Source: Enterobacter sp. RHBSTW-00994
Lineage (GTDB): Bacteria; Pseudomonadota; Gammaproteobacteria; Enterobacterales; Enterobacteriaceae
Assembly (NCBI RefSeq): GCF_013782625.1
Contig: NZ_CP056199.1
Coordinates: 1,940,588-2,004,587 of the forward strand
Length of the DNA: 64,000 bases
Direction of reading: 5' to 3'
In this document: positions 9,668 through 21,594 of the stretch, in pieces
Layout: each line of letters begins with the position of its first letter
Position numbering within the stretch: the stretch's first letter is position 1
Made by a program: the position numbers and the translations under genes
The notes under the pieces: generated by a model
Seen by the model: only the letters and a program-made list of their open reading frames with translations
Databases searched by the model: none
What the model was told of the DNA's origin: nothing

Positions 9668-10528
9668 CTATGCCGCCAATACGCGTTCCAGCGCACGCTG
9701 CGCCGTAACAAGATGCTCACCGCCAAACAATATTGCGCGGTTAATCAATGTGTAGAGCTGATAAACGGGTTGGCGCTCCAGAAAATCCGTTGGCAGCGGG
9801 GAAATTGACTGATAACCGTCGTAAATCTGTGGGGGCTGTTCTGGATGCAGGGGCAACATGGCAAGATCGCACTCTCTGTCGCCCCAGTAACAGGCAGGAT
9901 CAAAGATATACGGGCCGTTTGGCCCAAGCGCACAGTTTTCTGACCATAAGTCTCCGTGCAAGAGTGAAGGCTGAGGCTGATGCGATGCCAGGCGCTGTTG
10001 CACATGATCAACAATGGTGTCGATATTGCCAAATTCCAGCCCCCTTTCAGCAGCCAGTTCCAGTTGCCAGCCAATTCGTTGCTCGGCAAAAAAGGTGGAC
10101 CAGCGACGTTGCCAGGCGTTAGGTTGCGGGGTGGTGGACAGATCGTTATCAAAGTCGAGACCAAATTGCGGCTGATCGCTCCACTGATGCAGGCGGGCAA
10201 TTTGCTGTCCCAGAATGAAGGCGTTATGGGCGTCTAACGGACGGGCAGGAAGATAATCCATGACCAGGAAACTGTAGTCGCGATCGCTGCCTACCGCCCA
10301 GACCTGAGGAACGGCGACGGTTTTGCTGCGTGACAACAGTTCGAGTTGATCGGCTTCGGCGGTAAAAATAGGGAGTAATTCCCGTTCATCACACTTAACA
10401 AAGAAATCACGTCCAGCGTAGCGTAAATGCCATGCGGCGTGGATCTCCCCGCCTGGCAGTTCGTTACGCAGTTCAATTTCACCTTCACCCAGTTGTTCAC
10501 TTAAAAGATGACTGATAGCCTGCCACAT
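9668..10528 (-). CDS. yniA: Fructosamine kinase family protein YniA
   Basis: The protein has the aminoglycoside-phosphotransferase-like kinase fold of the fructosamine/ketosamine kinase family, probably repairing glycated amines by phosphorylation. The Brenner-type catalytic motif LLHGDLWSENC is near residues 189-199, and the metal-binding IFDPACYWGDRECDLAM follows at about 209-225. The 286-residue length matches E. coli YniA. It is a single gene, convergent with yniB. The natural substrate of the E. coli homologue is poorly defined. Confidence 0.9.
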   Translation of the reverse strand: MWQAISHLLSEQLGEGEIELRNELPGGEIHAAWHLRYAGRDFFVKCDERELLPIFTAEADQLELLSRSKTVAVPQVWAVGSDRDYSFLVMDYLPARPLDAHNAFILGQQIARLHQWSDQPQFGLDFDNDLSTTPQPNAWQRRWSTFFAEQRIGWQLELAAERGLEFGNIDTIVDHVQQRLASHQPQPSLLHGDLWSENCALGPNGPYIFDPACYWGDRECDLAMLPLHPEQPPQIYDGYQSISPLPTDFLERQPVYQLYTLINRAILFGGEHLVTAQRALERVLAA

Positions 10529-10633
10529 GATGTCTCTCCCATGTTGTCTGCCAGATCATAACGTTAGCGCAAAACCGTGGTTAAAAAACAAGAACTGACG
10601 CACACCTGAGCCGTTTAGATTCATGCAGGGCAC

Positions 10634-10924
10634 TTATTGTCCTTGTTTTTGCCAATTTTCCCAGGTGTCCACGTCAATTTCTGCTGTTCTGTGGATAGCG
10701 CTTTCTACGAGGCCGCTTGCCAGTGCTTTCACTTCATCTTTACTGAGGGAACTTATCAAAGCAAATGTTAGTGTGCCAAGTTCGTGAATAGTGCCCTCAT
10801 CATCTGTCAGCGTGAGCAAGAAGTTTGCGCGGGTCAGGGTGTTATTGATTTCGTTGAGCTCGGTCAGTGATGCTTCATGAAATTTAACGACTATGACGTA
10901 GCGAATGATGTCACCACTGCTCAT
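10634..10924 (-). CDS. ydiZ: Uncharacterised small protein YdiZ
   Basis: It is a 96-residue soluble protein without signal peptide or membrane span that resembles E. coli YdiZ in length and position next to pfkB. The N-terminus IIRYVIVVKFHEASLTELNEIN suggests a small alpha/beta fold. A GAGGTGAAA ribosome site lies before the ATG on the minus strand. No function is known. Confidence 0.8.
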   Translation of the reverse strand: MSSGDIIRYVIVVKFHEASLTELNEINNTLTRANFLLTLTDDEGTIHELGTLTFALISSLSKDEVKALASGLVESAIHRTAEIDVDTWENWQKQGQ

Positions 10925-10996
10925 ATTTCACCTCATTGTTATCATGGAAGTTTTCTTAGCTTAGTCGATAGTACCGGTTTGGCGACTTTTGATCGT

Positions 10997-11022
10997 ACTC
11001 CCCTTGTGCTGGCAAGGGGAGT
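10997..11022 (-). terminator. Hairpin downstream of pfkB
   Basis: A 10-bp perfect stem (ACTCCCCTTG / CAAGGGGAGT) with a 6-base loop lies 6 bases beyond the pfkB stop codon. No clear T-run follows on the minus strand, so it may be a weak or Rho-assisted terminator, or an mRNA 3' end stabiliser. Confidence 0.6.
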
Positions 11023-11027
11023 CGCTG

Positions 11028-11960
11028 TCAGGATCGGGATAAGTACTCGACGATTTTCTGTGTGTCGGCAAGTGAACACAAGCGTGTTCCGTGATTAATG
11101 GTCGCAGCGCTACCGGCGGCAACACCGTAGCGAGTCATCTCCAGCAAAGAAGCGCCTTGTGCGAGTTTTAACGTCATCGCCCCCACCATGCTATCGCCAG
11201 CACCAACGGTGCTCTGACTTTTCATCGGTGGTGGCACAACCTGTACAAAGCCTGTTTCATCGACCGCAAGCGCCCCTTGTGGGCCCAGAGAGACGACCAC
11301 GCGACGCGCTTTTCCACTGCATACCAGCTCCTGTGCAGCGGAACGTACATCGTCGGGTTGGGTCAGCTCACGATTAACCAACGCGCTTAACTCTTTCTGG
11401 TTTGGTTTGACAAGTTCAAGATTGCCCGGTATCAGAGCCGCATGAAGCGCCTCACCGGAACTGTCGACAATGCAACGGGTCCCTTTTTTCTGCACTGCAC
11501 GAATGAGCAGAGTCAGTTTTTCTGTGTCAACACCGGGTGGAAGACTGCCGCTAATGACCAGCAGAGCACCACTCTCAATGGCAAGCACTTTTTCCTCTAA
11601 TTGACAAAACTCATCATCGCTCAGGTGTGCACCAGGCATCACAAAACGGTACTGTTCTCCACTGGACTCAACATGGACGTGTAAGTTTTGCCGCGTCCAG
11701 TCTTCAGCATTGACAGTCTCAACGGCCACGTTTTCGTCTGTAAGAAGCGCGACCAGATGTTCCCCGGTTGCTCCACCAACAGGAAAAATGGCGGTGGCTT
11801 TACCGCCAAGATGCGTAATTGCCCGCGCGACATTAATACCGCCACCGCCAGGTTCAAAAACAGGGGCGCTGCAGCGCAGTTTACCTTCCGGGTAAATCTG
11901 AGGTGTCAGGGTTGCGGAGTCGAGAGAAGGGGAAAGTGTCAGCGTATAGATCGGAACCAT
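11028..11960 (-). CDS. pfkB: 6-phosphofructokinase II (PfkB/ribokinase family)
   Basis: Minor glycolytic phosphofructokinase using ATP to make fructose 1,6-bisphosphate. PfkB-family signatures are present: EPGGGGINVARAITHLGG (about residues 37-54) and the C-terminal STVGAGDSMVGAMTLKLA, with the catalytic Asp in GAGD. The protein is 310 residues from ATG 11960. A second ATG at 11963 sits only two bases from the AGGAGG ribosome site, so the downstream one is better placed. The neighbours ydiZ and ydiY are as in E. coli. Confidence 0.95.
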   Translation of the reverse strand: MVPIYTLTLSPSLDSATLTPQIYPEGKLRCSAPVFEPGGGGINVARAITHLGGKATAIFPVGGATGEHLVALLTDENVAVETVNAEDWTRQNLHVHVESSGEQYRFVMPGAHLSDDEFCQLEEKVLAIESGALLVISGSLPPGVDTEKLTLLIRAVQKKGTRCIVDSSGEALHAALIPGNLELVKPNQKELSALVNRELTQPDDVRSAAQELVCSGKARRVVVSLGPQGALAVDETGFVQVVPPPMKSQSTVGAGDSMVGAMTLKLAQGASLLEMTRYGVAAGSAATINHGTRLCSLADTQKIVEYLSRS

Positions 11961-12209
11961 CATGACCTCCTTTTTATATGGATATCAGTAAGCCTGGCAT
12001 CAATTAAGCCGAAGGGAAAGTAAATAACAGTATGATTTTAAAAATGAATGCCGACAAATGTGATGGAAGGTTATTATAAATTAAATGCTGCTTTGAGAGC
12101 GTTCTTATTCAAAAAATGAAAGAATAAATCATTGCTATGTTATTAGCGCCTTTTTATAATTTGTTACCTTTCTCTGGACGCCTTGTCATTGATCCTCAAG
12201 AAAGTTTCC

Positions 12210-12234
12210 GGGACCGTGGTGGTCTCTTTTTTTG
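12210..12234 (+). terminator. Terminator-like hairpin in the ydiY leader
   Basis: GGGACC and GGTCTC form a six-pair stem (one G-T pair) around GTGGT, followed directly by seven T residues. It ends about 20 bases before the ydiY start codon, in the likely 5' UTR. Its position and T-run suggest transcription attenuation; this has not been shown. Confidence 0.6.
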
Positions 12235-12254
12235 TTGTACGGACTCCTTAATAA

Positions 12255-13013
12255 ATGAAGCTTTTGAAGACAGTACCTGCTGCACTGATGCTGGCAGGTG
12301 GTGTGTTTGCATCAATGAATGCAGCCGCCGATGATACCGTTTTTACTGTCATGGACGATCCCACGACTGCGAAAAAACCCTTTGAAGGTAACCTGAATGC
12401 AGGGTATCTGGCGCAGTCGGGTAACACGAAAAGCTCTTCCCTTACCGCTGACACAACCCTGACCTGGTATGGCAGTAATACGGCCTGGTCGCTGTGGGGC
12501 AACGCCAGCAATACGTCCGCGAACGACGAGCGCTCCTCGGAGAAATATGCTGCGGGTGGACGTAGCCGTTATAATGTGACTGACGCTGACTACCTGTTCG
12601 GTCAGGCAAGCTGGTTAACTGACCGCTATAACGGTTATCGCCAGCGTGATGTATTCACCGCAGGTTACGGTCGTCAGTTCCTGAACGGGCCTGTTCACAG
12701 CTTCCGTTTCGAATTCGGTCCGGGTGTTCGTTACGATGAATACACCAACGATGAGACGAAGACACAACCGTTAGGTTATGCGTCTGGTACGTATGCCTGG
12801 CAGTTCACTGATAACGCGAAATTTACTCAGGGTGTTTCTGTTTTCGGTGCTGATGATACGACGCTGAACTCTGAGACTGCATTGAACGTTGCCATCAACG
12901 AACACTTCGGCTTAAAAGTGGCTTATAACGTGACCTGGAACTCTTCACCTCCAGCCTCTGCGCCGGATCATACCGACCGCAGGACCACGATTTCACTGGG
13001 CTACAAGATGTAA
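12255..13013 (+). CDS. ydiY: Outer-membrane-type DUF481 protein YdiY
   Basis: YdiY is a DUF481 family beta-barrel-like protein recorded as acid-inducible in E. coli, with no defined role. A signal peptide is visible (about residues 1-24, ending MNAAADD). The mature chain has alternating aromatic and polar strands and ends with the barrel-like GYKM. The 252-residue length agrees with E. coli. The start codon has only a weak ACGGA ribosome site, just 3' of the leader hairpin. Confidence 0.9.
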   Translation: MKLLKTVPAALMLAGGVFASMNAAADDTVFTVMDDPTTAKKPFEGNLNAGYLAQSGNTKSSSLTADTTLTWYGSNTAWSLWGNASNTSANDERSSEKYAAGGRSRYNVTDADYLFGQASWLTDRYNGYRQRDVFTAGYGRQFLNGPVHSFRFEFGPGVRYDEYTNDETKTQPLGYASGTYAWQFTDNAKFTQGVSVFGADDTTLNSETALNVAINEHFGLKVAYNVTWNSSPPASAPDHTDRRTTISLGYKM

Positions 13014-13016
13014 TTT

Positions 13017-13045
13017 AGATGGGCCGATATATTATCGGCCCATCT
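13017..13045 (+). terminator. ydiY terminator
   Basis: A 13-bp perfect inverted repeat (AGATGGGCCGATA / TATCGGCCCATCT) starts right after the ydiY stop codon and is followed by a T-rich ATTTATTTT tract. Confidence 0.85.
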
Positions 13046-13194
13046 ATTTATTTTAACAGGTTGTGCTATTTTACATTGAACAGTGTTTTAAAATAATTGA
13101 CCTGACAATATCTCCATATTTTCTTCATAATTAGAGCCTGGGATATACAATCAGTTTATTTGACACGAATTGATAAATAAATTGACTAGGAAAA

Positions 13195-13215
13195 AGTGTG
13201 ATCAAGATCTACACT
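13195..13215 (+). promoter_or_regulatory. Dyad upstream of the small exported protein gene
   Basis: AGTGT and ACACT flank an 11-base centre containing the palindrome-like GATCAAGATC. One half reads TGTGA, as in a CRP half-site, but the other half does not fit CRP well. A TTGACT hexamer lies 6 bases upstream of the dyad. It lies about 65 bases before the gene at 13279 and may be an operator; the protein that binds it is unknown. Confidence 0.3.
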
Positions 13216-13278
13216 CATATCACAGGCAACATTTCGCCTTAAGACGTTCTGCATTAATTTAGAAAGAGAACAACGATT

Positions 13279-13512
13279 ATGAAAAAAATCAAATCCGCTG
13301 CTGCAGCAATGGTGCTTTCTGCACTTTCATTTGGTGTATTTGCTGCTGATACAGTCAACCAACCTGCCAGTACCACCACTAGCCAAATTGGTATTACTCA
13401 AGCCTCTGATGTAGAAGCTGGCTCTAACATCGCCCCAGGCTCTCAATCAACGGGTCAGTCAATGAATGATGCCTTCGATGTGCACAAACTCGTTGCCGGT
13501 GAGTGGTCCTGA
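13279..13512 (+). CDS. Small exported protein, unrecognised
   Basis: I do not recognise this 77-residue protein. A clear Sec signal peptide (MKKIKSAAAAMVLSALSFGVFA, cleavage near residue 22-23, AFAAD type) precedes a short mature part of about 55 residues. The mature part is rich in Ser, Thr, Gln and Ala, with no cysteine. It contains GSNIAPGSQSTGQSMNDAF and ends in VAGEWS. The signal peptide resembles those of DUF1471 stress proteins, but the DUF1471 core motif is missing. It has an AGAAAGAGAA ribosome site and its own terminator, so it is likely a real monocistronic gene for a periplasmic or secreted peptide. Confidence 0.7.
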   Translation: MKKIKSAAAAMVLSALSFGVFAADTVNQPASTTTSQIGITQASDVEAGSNIAPGSQSTGQSMNDAFDVHKLVAGEWS

Positions 13513-13563
13513 TAAATACACTGTCGTGTTGTTATTGAATTTCAAGCAATAAATCAACCGTCA

Positions 13564-13592
13564 AAAAACCGGATTTTGTTGTACCGGTTTTT
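13564..13592 (+). terminator. Terminator after the small exported protein gene
   Basis: AAAAACCGG and CCGGTTTTT form a stem with an 11-base loop and a T-run. Confidence 0.8.
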
Positions 13593-13718
13593 CGCAGTGA
13601 ATAGTGTAAGGTTATTTAAGTTTTACTATTAATCTGTATTTCGTATTGACAAAAAATGAGCCGCTGTAATTTATTGTCTGAAACGTAGTTTCTTGTTTTT
13701 ACTTATTCATTTAATTCA

Positions 13719-13826
13719 CTATCCCCAAATCATTGCGGCCCAGCGTAATAACAGCATTGCGCCACAAATGGCAATTAACACCAGCACCATCTTCCAGTGT
13801 TTTACGGCAAAACGTTTTGTTGGCAT
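13719..13826 (-). CDS. yniD: Membrane microprotein YniD
   Basis: A 35-residue single-span inner-membrane protein starts at the ATG at 13826. It begins MPTKRFAVKHWKMVL, runs through a hydrophobic helix (about residues 14-32) and ends AAMIWG. This closely matches E. coli YniD in length and sequence as I recall it. The function is unknown. It is preceded on the same strand by a second microprotein gene. Confidence 0.88.
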   Translation of the reverse strand: MPTKRFAVKHWKMVLVLIAICGAMLLLRWAAMIWG

Positions 13827-13924
13827 AACTCAGTCCTTGTCAGTTGATACTGTTAGTGTATCAAACCGAGGGGAGAAATGCTGGCATCCTGGGATAAGCT
13901 TATACGCCATGAGTGCAGGCAGAC

Positions 13925-14017
13925 TTAAAACCAGTGAAATTTATCGGCGAGAATCAACACGACACCGGCTGCTGAAAGAATGTTCAATATCACCACAGTT
14001 CTGCTGGATACGTTCAT
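13925..14017 (-). CDS. Membrane microprotein of the YncL type
   Basis: A 30-residue protein starts at the ATG at 14017, after a good AAAGGGGAAA ribosome site. It begins MNVSSRTVVILNILSAAG and ends KFHWF, with one predicted membrane span. The N-terminus matches E. coli YncL, a stress-induced membrane microprotein encoded at a different locus in E. coli. A longer frame starting at 14107 lacks a ribosome site and is not favoured. It lies 98 bases upstream of yniD on the same strand, so the two may be co-transcribed. Confidence 0.7.
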   Translation of the reverse strand: MNVSSRTVVILNILSAAGVVLILADKFHWF

Positions 14018-14342
14018 CGTTTTCCCCTTTGGATTAGCGAACCTGTTCAAGAATAGTTCAGCGCATGTGAAATGCGAGCACCGGGAACTGACCGTTTGTA
14101 AACTCATGCAAAAGTATCAGACGCATCTATCTGACCTCAGAGGGTGCATTCTCCCTTTTGTTAGTGTTAACATTGCAAAGCTTGCCGTGAATCATCCTTT
14201 ATCTGAATTTCGGGCGAGTGCATGATGACGAGCCAATTTGACGATTGTTGGTCAGATGGCGTCGCAATCTACTGTTAAAACACGATTATTTTCTTTGTAT
14301 ATGCTCTTATGTGTGGGGCATCACTGCAAATAAGGATATAAA
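14018..14342 (+). promoter_or_regulatory. Intergenic region with thrS promoter and leader
   Basis: This 325-base stretch separates the YncL-type gene (minus) from thrS (plus) and holds no convincing gene. In E. coli the thrS leader folds into tRNA-like arms bound by ThrRS for translational autoregulation. The leader here is long enough and has potential stems, for example around 14290-14335, ahead of an AAGGAT ribosome site at 14332-14337. I did not resolve the operator structure, so the autoregulation is inferred from the family. Confidence 0.45.
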
Positions 14343-16271
14343 ATGCCTGTAATTACTCTTCCAGATGGCAGCCAACGCCATTACGACCACGCCGTTAGCC
14401 CAATGGATGTTGCCCTGGACATCGGTCCTGGACTCGCAAAAGCGACCATCGCTGGCCGTGTTAATGGTGAACTGGTTGATGCGTCCGATCTGATTGAAAA
14501 CGATGCGCAGTTATCCATCATCACCGCGAAGGACGAAGACGGTCTGGAGATCATTCGTCACTCCTGTGCGCATTTATTAGGTCATGCGATCAAACAGCTT
14601 TGGCCGAATACTAAAATGGCAATTGGTCCGGTAATTGACAACGGTTTTTACTATGACGTTGACCTTGACCATACCCTGACCCAGGAAGATATCGACGCGC
14701 TCGAAAAACGAATGCACGAGCTCGCTGAAACCAACTACGACGTCATCAAGAAGAAAGTCAGCTGGCACGAAGCGCGTGAAACCTTCGTAAAACGCGGCGA
14801 GAACTACAAAGTTTCTATTCTTGATGAGAACATCGCGCATGATGACAAGCCAGGCTTGTATCATCACGAAGAATATATCGACATGTGCCGTGGACCGCAT
14901 GTGCCGAATATGCGTTTCTGTCATCACTTTAAATTGATGAAAATCGCGGGTGCATACTGGCGTGGCGACAGCAACAATAAAATGTTGCAGCGTATCTATG
15001 GTACTGCATGGGCAGATAAAAAAGCCCTGAATGCGTATCTGCAGCGTCTGGAAGAAGCAGCTAAGCGTGACCACCGTAAAATCGGTAAGCAACTTGACCT
15101 GTATCACATGCAGGAAGAAGCGCCGGGTATGGTGTTCTGGCATAACGACGGCTGGACTATCTTCCGTGAACTGGAGACTTTTGTTCGCTCCAAGCTTAAA
15201 GAGTATCAGTATCAGGAAGTGAAAGGCCCGTTCATGATGGACCGTGTGCTGTGGGAAAAAACCGGGCACTGGGACAACTATAAAGATGCAATGTTCACTA
15301 CCTCTTCAGAGAACCGTGAATACTGCATTAAGCCAATGAACTGCCCTGGGCATGTTCAGATCTTTAACCAGGGTCTGAAATCCTACCGTGACCTGCCGTT
15401 GCGTATGGCCGAATTCGGTAGCTGCCACCGTAACGAGCCATCAGGCGCGCTGCACGGGCTGATGCGTGTTCGTGGCTTTACTCAGGATGATGCACATATT
15501 TTCTGTACCGAAAATCAGGTGCGCGATGAAGTTAACGCCTGTATCCGTATGGTCTACGATATGTACAGCACCTTTGGCTTCGAGAAAATCGTCGTCAAAC
15601 TCTCAACGCGTCCGGAAAAACGTATCGGTAGCGATGAGACATGGGATCGTGCTGAGGCGGATCTGGCTGTTGCACTGGAAGAAAATAACATCCCGTTTGA
15701 ATATCAACTGGGTGAAGGTGCATTCTACGGTCCGAAAATTGAATTTACCCTGTATGACTGTCTCGATCGTGCATGGCAGTGCGGTACTGTACAGCTGGAC
15801 TTCTCTCTGCCGCAGCGTTTAAGCGCCTCTTATGTGGGCGAAGATAACGAGCGTCAGGTCCCGGTTATGATTCACCGTGCGATTCTTGGTTCTATTGAAC
15901 GCTTTATCGGCATTCTGACCGAAGAGTTTGCTGGTTTCTTCCCGACCTGGCTTGCGCCAGTTCAGGTTGTCGTGATGAACATTACTGATTCTCAGGCTGA
16001 TTACGTTAAAGAATTGACGCAGAAACTACAAAATGCGGGCATTCGCGTAAAAGCGGACTTGAGAAATGAGAAGATTGGCTTTAAAATCCGCGAGCACACT
16101 TTACGTCGTGTCCCGTATATGTTGGTCTGTGGTGATAAAGAGGTGGAAGCAGGCAAAGTTGCCGTTCGCACCCGCCGTGGTAAAGACCTGGGCAGTCTGG
16201 ACGTAAGTGACGTGATTGAGAAGCTGCGACAAGAGATTCGCAGCCGCAGTCTTCAACAACTGGAGGAATAA
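14343..16271 (+). CDS. thrS: Threonyl-tRNA synthetase
   Basis: Class II synthetase that charges tRNA-Thr and, in E. coli, represses its own translation. Domains in order are TGS (residues 1-61), the editing domain with [10 protein letters not shown] (about 73-82) and the MCRGPH motif near 181-186, the catalytic core with the zinc cysteine in [10 protein letters not shown], motif 2 ([15 protein letters not shown]), and a C-terminal anticodon-binding domain from about 540. The 642-residue length equals E. coli ThrS. Its stop is only 3 bases before the infC start, so the genes are tightly coupled. Confidence 0.98.
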   Translation: MPVITLPDGSQRHYDHAVSPMDVALDIGPGLAKATIAGRVNGELVDASDLIENDAQLSIITAKDEDGLEIIRHSCAHLLGHAIKQLWPNTKMAIGPVIDNGFYYDVDLDHTLTQEDIDALEKRMHELAETNYDVIKKKVSWHEARETFVKRGENYKVSILDENIAHDDKPGLYHHEEYIDMCRGPHVPNMRFCHHFKLMKIAGAYWRGDSNNKMLQRIYGTAWADKKALNAYLQRLEEAAKRDHRKIGKQLDLYHMQEEAPGMVFWHNDGWTIFRELETFVRSKLKEYQYQEVKGPFMMDRVLWEKTGHWDNYKDAMFTTSSENREYCIKPMNCPGHVQIFNQGLKSYRDLPLRMAEFGSCHRNEPSGALHGLMRVRGFTQDDAHIFCTENQVRDEVNACIRMVYDMYSTFGFEKIVVKLSTRPEKRIGSDETWDRAEADLAVALEENNIPFEYQLGEGAFYGPKIEFTLYDCLDRAWQCGTVQLDFSLPQRLSASYVGEDNERQVPVMIHRAILGSIERFIGILTEEFAGFFPTWLAPVQVVVMNITDSQADYVKELTQKLQNAGIRVKADLRNEKIGFKIREHTLRRVPYMLVCGDKEVEAGKVAVRTRRGKDLGSLDVSDVIEKLRQEIRSRSLQQLEE

Positions 16272-16817
<546 letters not shown>

Positions 16818-16889
16818 GGCCTTCAAGTAGCAATTCCTGTGGAGCCTATAGGTTTTACAGGCATTGCTCGCCTATGTTTCGTTTATTAA

Positions 16890-17111
<222 letters not shown>

Positions 17112-17144
17112 GTCGTTAACGTTTTTTAAACCTTTTTTAATTAG

Positions 17145-17522
<378 letters not shown>

Positions 17523-17530
17523 GCCAGTTG

Positions 17531-17557
17531 AAAGAGGGAGCTTTTGCTCCCTCTTTT
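17531..17557 (+). terminator. rplT terminator
   Basis: AAAGAGGGAGC and GCTCCCTCTTT form an 11-bp stem around a TTTT loop, directly after rplT. Confidence 0.85.
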
Positions 17558-17644
17558 CATTTAACACCATCAGAAGATTGACTTTTATCCGTTGAGCCTT
17601 TTCAATAAGAGCTCAAGATCCTTACCACACAAGGTAACGCAAGC

Positions 17645-17689
17645 ATGAATGCTGCTATTTTCCGCTTCTTCTTTTACTTTAGCACCTGA
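17645..17689 (+). CDS. pheM: Phenylalanyl-tRNA synthetase operon leader peptide
   Basis: This is a 14-residue leader peptide, [14 protein letters not shown], with five phenylalanines, identical to E. coli PheM as I recall. Ribosome stalling at Phe codons when charged tRNA-Phe is scarce favours the antiterminator and switches on pheST. It is followed by an attenuator at 17736. Confidence 0.95.
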
Positions 17690-17710
17690 ATTCAGGAGGC
17701 TAGCGCGTGA

Positions 17711-18787
<1,077 letters not shown>

Positions 18788-18802
18788 GGGCAGGACAGAA
18801 CA

Positions 18803-21190
18803 ATGAAATTCAGTGAACTGTGGTTACGCGAATGGGTGAACACCTCTCTTGATAGCGATGCGCTTTCAAACCAGATCACCATGGCCGGTCTGGAGGTTGA
18901 CGGTGTTGAGCCAGTTTCAGGTGCATTTAATGGTGTGGTTGTCGGTGAAGTTGTTGAGTGCGGCCAGCATCCAAACGCGGATAAACTGCGTGTAACAAAA
19001 GTTAATGTAGGTGGCGACCGCCTGCTGGATATCGTCTGCGGCGCGCCAAATTGCCGCCAGGGCCTGAAAGTGGCTGTGGCAACGGTGGGTGCTGTTCTGC
19101 CAGGTGATTTTAAAATTAAAGCGGCGAAACTGCGTGGTGAGCCTTCTGAAGGCATGCTGTGTTCTTTCTCTGAACTGGGTATTTCCGACGATCATAACGG
19201 CATTATTGAATTGCCACAGGATGCGCCAGTTGGAACAGATATTCGCGAGTATCTGAAACTCGATGACAACACCATTGAAATCAGTGTGACGCCAAACCGT
19301 GCAGACTGCTTAGGTATCATCGGCGTAGCGCGTGACGTTGCGGTATTGAACCAGACTGAACTGAACGTGCCGGAAATCACACCGGTTGCGGTAACCATCA
19401 GCGACACGCTGCCTATCCAGGTTGAAGCGTCAGATGCATGCCCACGTTACCTCGGTCGAGTGGTGAAAGGCATCAATGTTAAAGCACCAACGCCGATGTG
19501 GATGAGAGAGAAGTTACGCCGCTGTGGTATCCGTTCTATTGATGCCGTTGTTGATGTGACTAACTACGTCTTGCTGGAACTCGGTCAGCCGATGCACGCG
19601 TTCGATAAAGATCGTATCGAAGGCGGTATTGTCGTGCGTATGGCGAAAGAGGGCGAAACTCTGGTTCTGCTGGACGGTAGCGAAGCGAAGCTGAACGCCG
19701 ACACGCTGGTGATTGCCGATCACGCTAAAGCACTGGCAATGGGCGGTATCTTTGGCGGCGAGCTCTCGGGTGTAAATGACGAAACGCAAAATGTGTTGCT
19801 GGAATGTGCATTCTTCAGCCCGCTGTCCATCACCGGCCGCGCACGTCGTCACGGCTTACATACTGATGCCTCTCACCGCTATGAGCGTGGCGTGGATCCA
19901 GCGCTGCAATACAAAGCAATGGAACGTGCGACACGTCTGCTGATCGATATCTGTGGCGGTGAAGCTGGCCCTGTTATTGATGTCACGAACGAAGCGACGC
20001 TGCCTAAGCGTGCCACTATCACCTTGCGCCGCAGTAAACTGGACCGTCTGATTGGTCACCATGTTACTGACGCACAGGTAAGCGACATTCTGCGTCGCCT
20101 GGGTTGTGATGTAACTGAAGGCCAGGACGAATGGAAAGCGGTTGCGCCAAGCTGGCGTTTCGATATGGAAATCGAAGAAGATCTGGTTGAGGAAGTGGCC
20201 CGTGTATACGGCTATAACAATATTCCCGATGAACCGGTACAAGCGGGTCTGATCATGGGTACGCACCGTGAAGCGGATCTGTCCCTGAAGCGTGTGAAAA
20301 CCATGCTGAATGACAAGGGTTATCAGGAAGTGATCACTTATAGCTTCGTTGACCCTAAAGTACAGCAACTGGTACACCCAGGTCAGGAAGCATTGATTCT
20401 GCCAAGCCCAATCTCCAGTGAGATGTCCGCCATGCGTCTCTCTCTGTGGACGGGGCTGCTCGGAACGATTGTGTATAACCAGAATCGTCAGCAGAACCGC
20501 GTACGTATTTTCGAAAGCGGTTTACGCTTTGTGCCGGATACACAGGCTAACCTGGGGGTTCGTCAGGATCTGATGCTGGCGGGGGCAATAAGTGGCAACC
20601 GTATTGAAGAGCACTGGGATCTGGCAAAAGGTACAGTTGATTTCTACGATATGAAAGGCGATCTGGAAGCTGTTCTCGATCTGACCGGTAAATTGTCTGA
20701 AATCGAGTTCCGTGCAGAAGCCATCCCTGCTTTGCATCCCGGTCAGAGCGCTGCTATTTATTTAGAGGGCAAACGCGTTGGTTTCATTGGCGTTGTTCAC
20801 CCAGAGCTGGAGCGTAAACTGGATCTGAACGGTCGCACAATCGTATTTGAACTGGAGTGGAATCCGGTTGCAGACCGCGTCATACCTCAGGCACAGGACA
20901 TTTCTCGCTTCCCGGCAAACCGTCGTGATATCGCTGTTGTGGTCGCTGAAAATGTTCCTGCAGCAGATATTTTGGCCGAATGTAAGAAAGTTGGCGTAAA
21001 TCAGGTAGTTGGCGTAAACTTATTTGACGTGTACCGCGGTAAGGGCGTAGCGGAGGGTTCGAAGAGCCTCGCTATTAGCCTTATCCTTCAGGATACCAGC
21101 CGTACACTCGAAGAAGAGGAGATTGCCGCTACCGTTACCAAATGTGTAGAGGCATTAAAAGAGCGATTCCAGGCATCATTGAGGGATTGA
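18803..21190 (+). CDS. pheT: Phenylalanyl-tRNA synthetase beta subunit
   Basis: The 795-residue beta subunit has the E. coli length. In order it shows a tRNA-binding OB fold (about 39-148, with [16 protein letters not shown]), the B3/B4 editing domain, the B5 domain, a catalytic-like core, and a C-terminal ferredoxin-fold anticodon domain (about 700-795, starting [15 protein letters not shown]). It begins 15 bases after pheS with an AGGGCAGGA ribosome site, and ihfA follows 4 bases later. Confidence 0.97.
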   Translation: MKFSELWLREWVNTSLDSDALSNQITMAGLEVDGVEPVSGAFNGVVVGEVVECGQHPNADKLRVTKVNVGGDRLLDIVCGAPNCRQGLKVAVATVGAVLPGDFKIKAAKLRGEPSEGMLCSFSELGISDDHNGIIELPQDAPVGTDIREYLKLDDNTIEISVTPNRADCLGIIGVARDVAVLNQTELNVPEITPVAVTISDTLPIQVEASDACPRYLGRVVKGINVKAPTPMWMREKLRRCGIRSIDAVVDVTNYVLLELGQPMHAFDKDRIEGGIVVRMAKEGETLVLLDGSEAKLNADTLVIADHAKALAMGGIFGGELSGVNDETQNVLLECAFFSPLSITGRARRHGLHTDASHRYERGVDPALQYKAMERATRLLIDICGGEAGPVIDVTNEATLPKRATITLRRSKLDRLIGHHVTDAQVSDILRRLGCDVTEGQDEWKAVAPSWRFDMEIEEDLVEEVARVYGYNNIPDEPVQAGLIMGTHREADLSLKRVKTMLNDKGYQEVITYSFVDPKVQQLVHPGQEALILPSPISSEMSAMRLSLWTGLLGTIVYNQNRQQNRVRIFESGLRFVPDTQANLGVRQDLMLAGAISGNRIEEHWDLAKGTVDFYDMKGDLEAVLDLTGKLSEIEFRAEAIPALHPGQSAAIYLEGKRVGFIGVVHPELERKLDLNGRTIVFELEWNPVADRVIPQAQDISRFPANRRDIAVVVAENVPAADILAECKKVGVNQVVGVNLFDVYRGKGVAEGSKSLAISLILQDTSRTLEEEEIAATVTKCVEALKERFQASLRD

Positions 21191-21194
21191 ACCT

Positions 21195-21494
21195 ATGGCG
21201 CTTACAAAAGCTGAAATGTCAGAATATCTGTTTGATAAGCTTGGGCTTAGCAAACGGGATGCCAAAGAGCTGGTAGAGCTGTTTTTCGAAGAGATCCGTC
21301 GTGCTCTGGAAAATGGTGAGCAGGTAAAACTCTCCGGTTTTGGCAATTTTGATTTGCGAGACAAAAACCAACGTCCGGGCCGTAACCCGAAGACGGGGGA
21401 AGATATTCCCATTACAGCTCGCCGCGTGGTGACCTTCAGACCCGGCCAGAAGTTAAAAAGCCGTGTCGAAAACGCAACGCCCAAAGCAGAGTAA
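21195..21494 (+). CDS. ihfA: Integration host factor alpha subunit
   Basis: DNA-bending nucleoid protein that pairs with IhfB. It has 99 residues with the HU/IHF fold. The DNA-intercalating arm includes [20 protein letters not shown] (about 60-79), and the family signature [20 protein letters not shown] is present. It is translationally close to pheT. E. coli also transcribes it from a promoter within pheT. Confidence 0.97.
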   Translation: MALTKAEMSEYLFDKLGLSKRDAKELVELFFEEIRRALENGEQVKLSGFGNFDLRDKNQRPGRNPKTGEDIPITARRVVTFRPGQKLKSRVENATPKAE

Positions 21495-21506
21495 TATGAA
21501 CTAACT

Positions 21507-21533
21507 AAAAAGGCCGCATTCGCGGCCTTTTTT
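21507..21533 (+). terminator. ihfA terminator
   Basis: AAAAAGGCCGC and GCGGCCTTTTT pair around ATTC, with a T-run, 12 bases after the ihfA stop. Confidence 0.92.
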
Positions 21534-21594
21534 CTTTGCTCTCCCGCAAACCCACCGTAAAATCAAATACCTCTCATCCTGGTAAACAGCATCC

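Noticed and set aside
13693..14037. 114-codon plus-strand frame over the microprotein genes
   Set aside because: It is antisense to yniD and the YncL-type gene, which both have better support on the minus strand.
14577..15269. 230-codon open frame antisense to thrS
   Set aside because: It lies wholly inside thrS, with His/Phe-rich shadow composition and no start signals.
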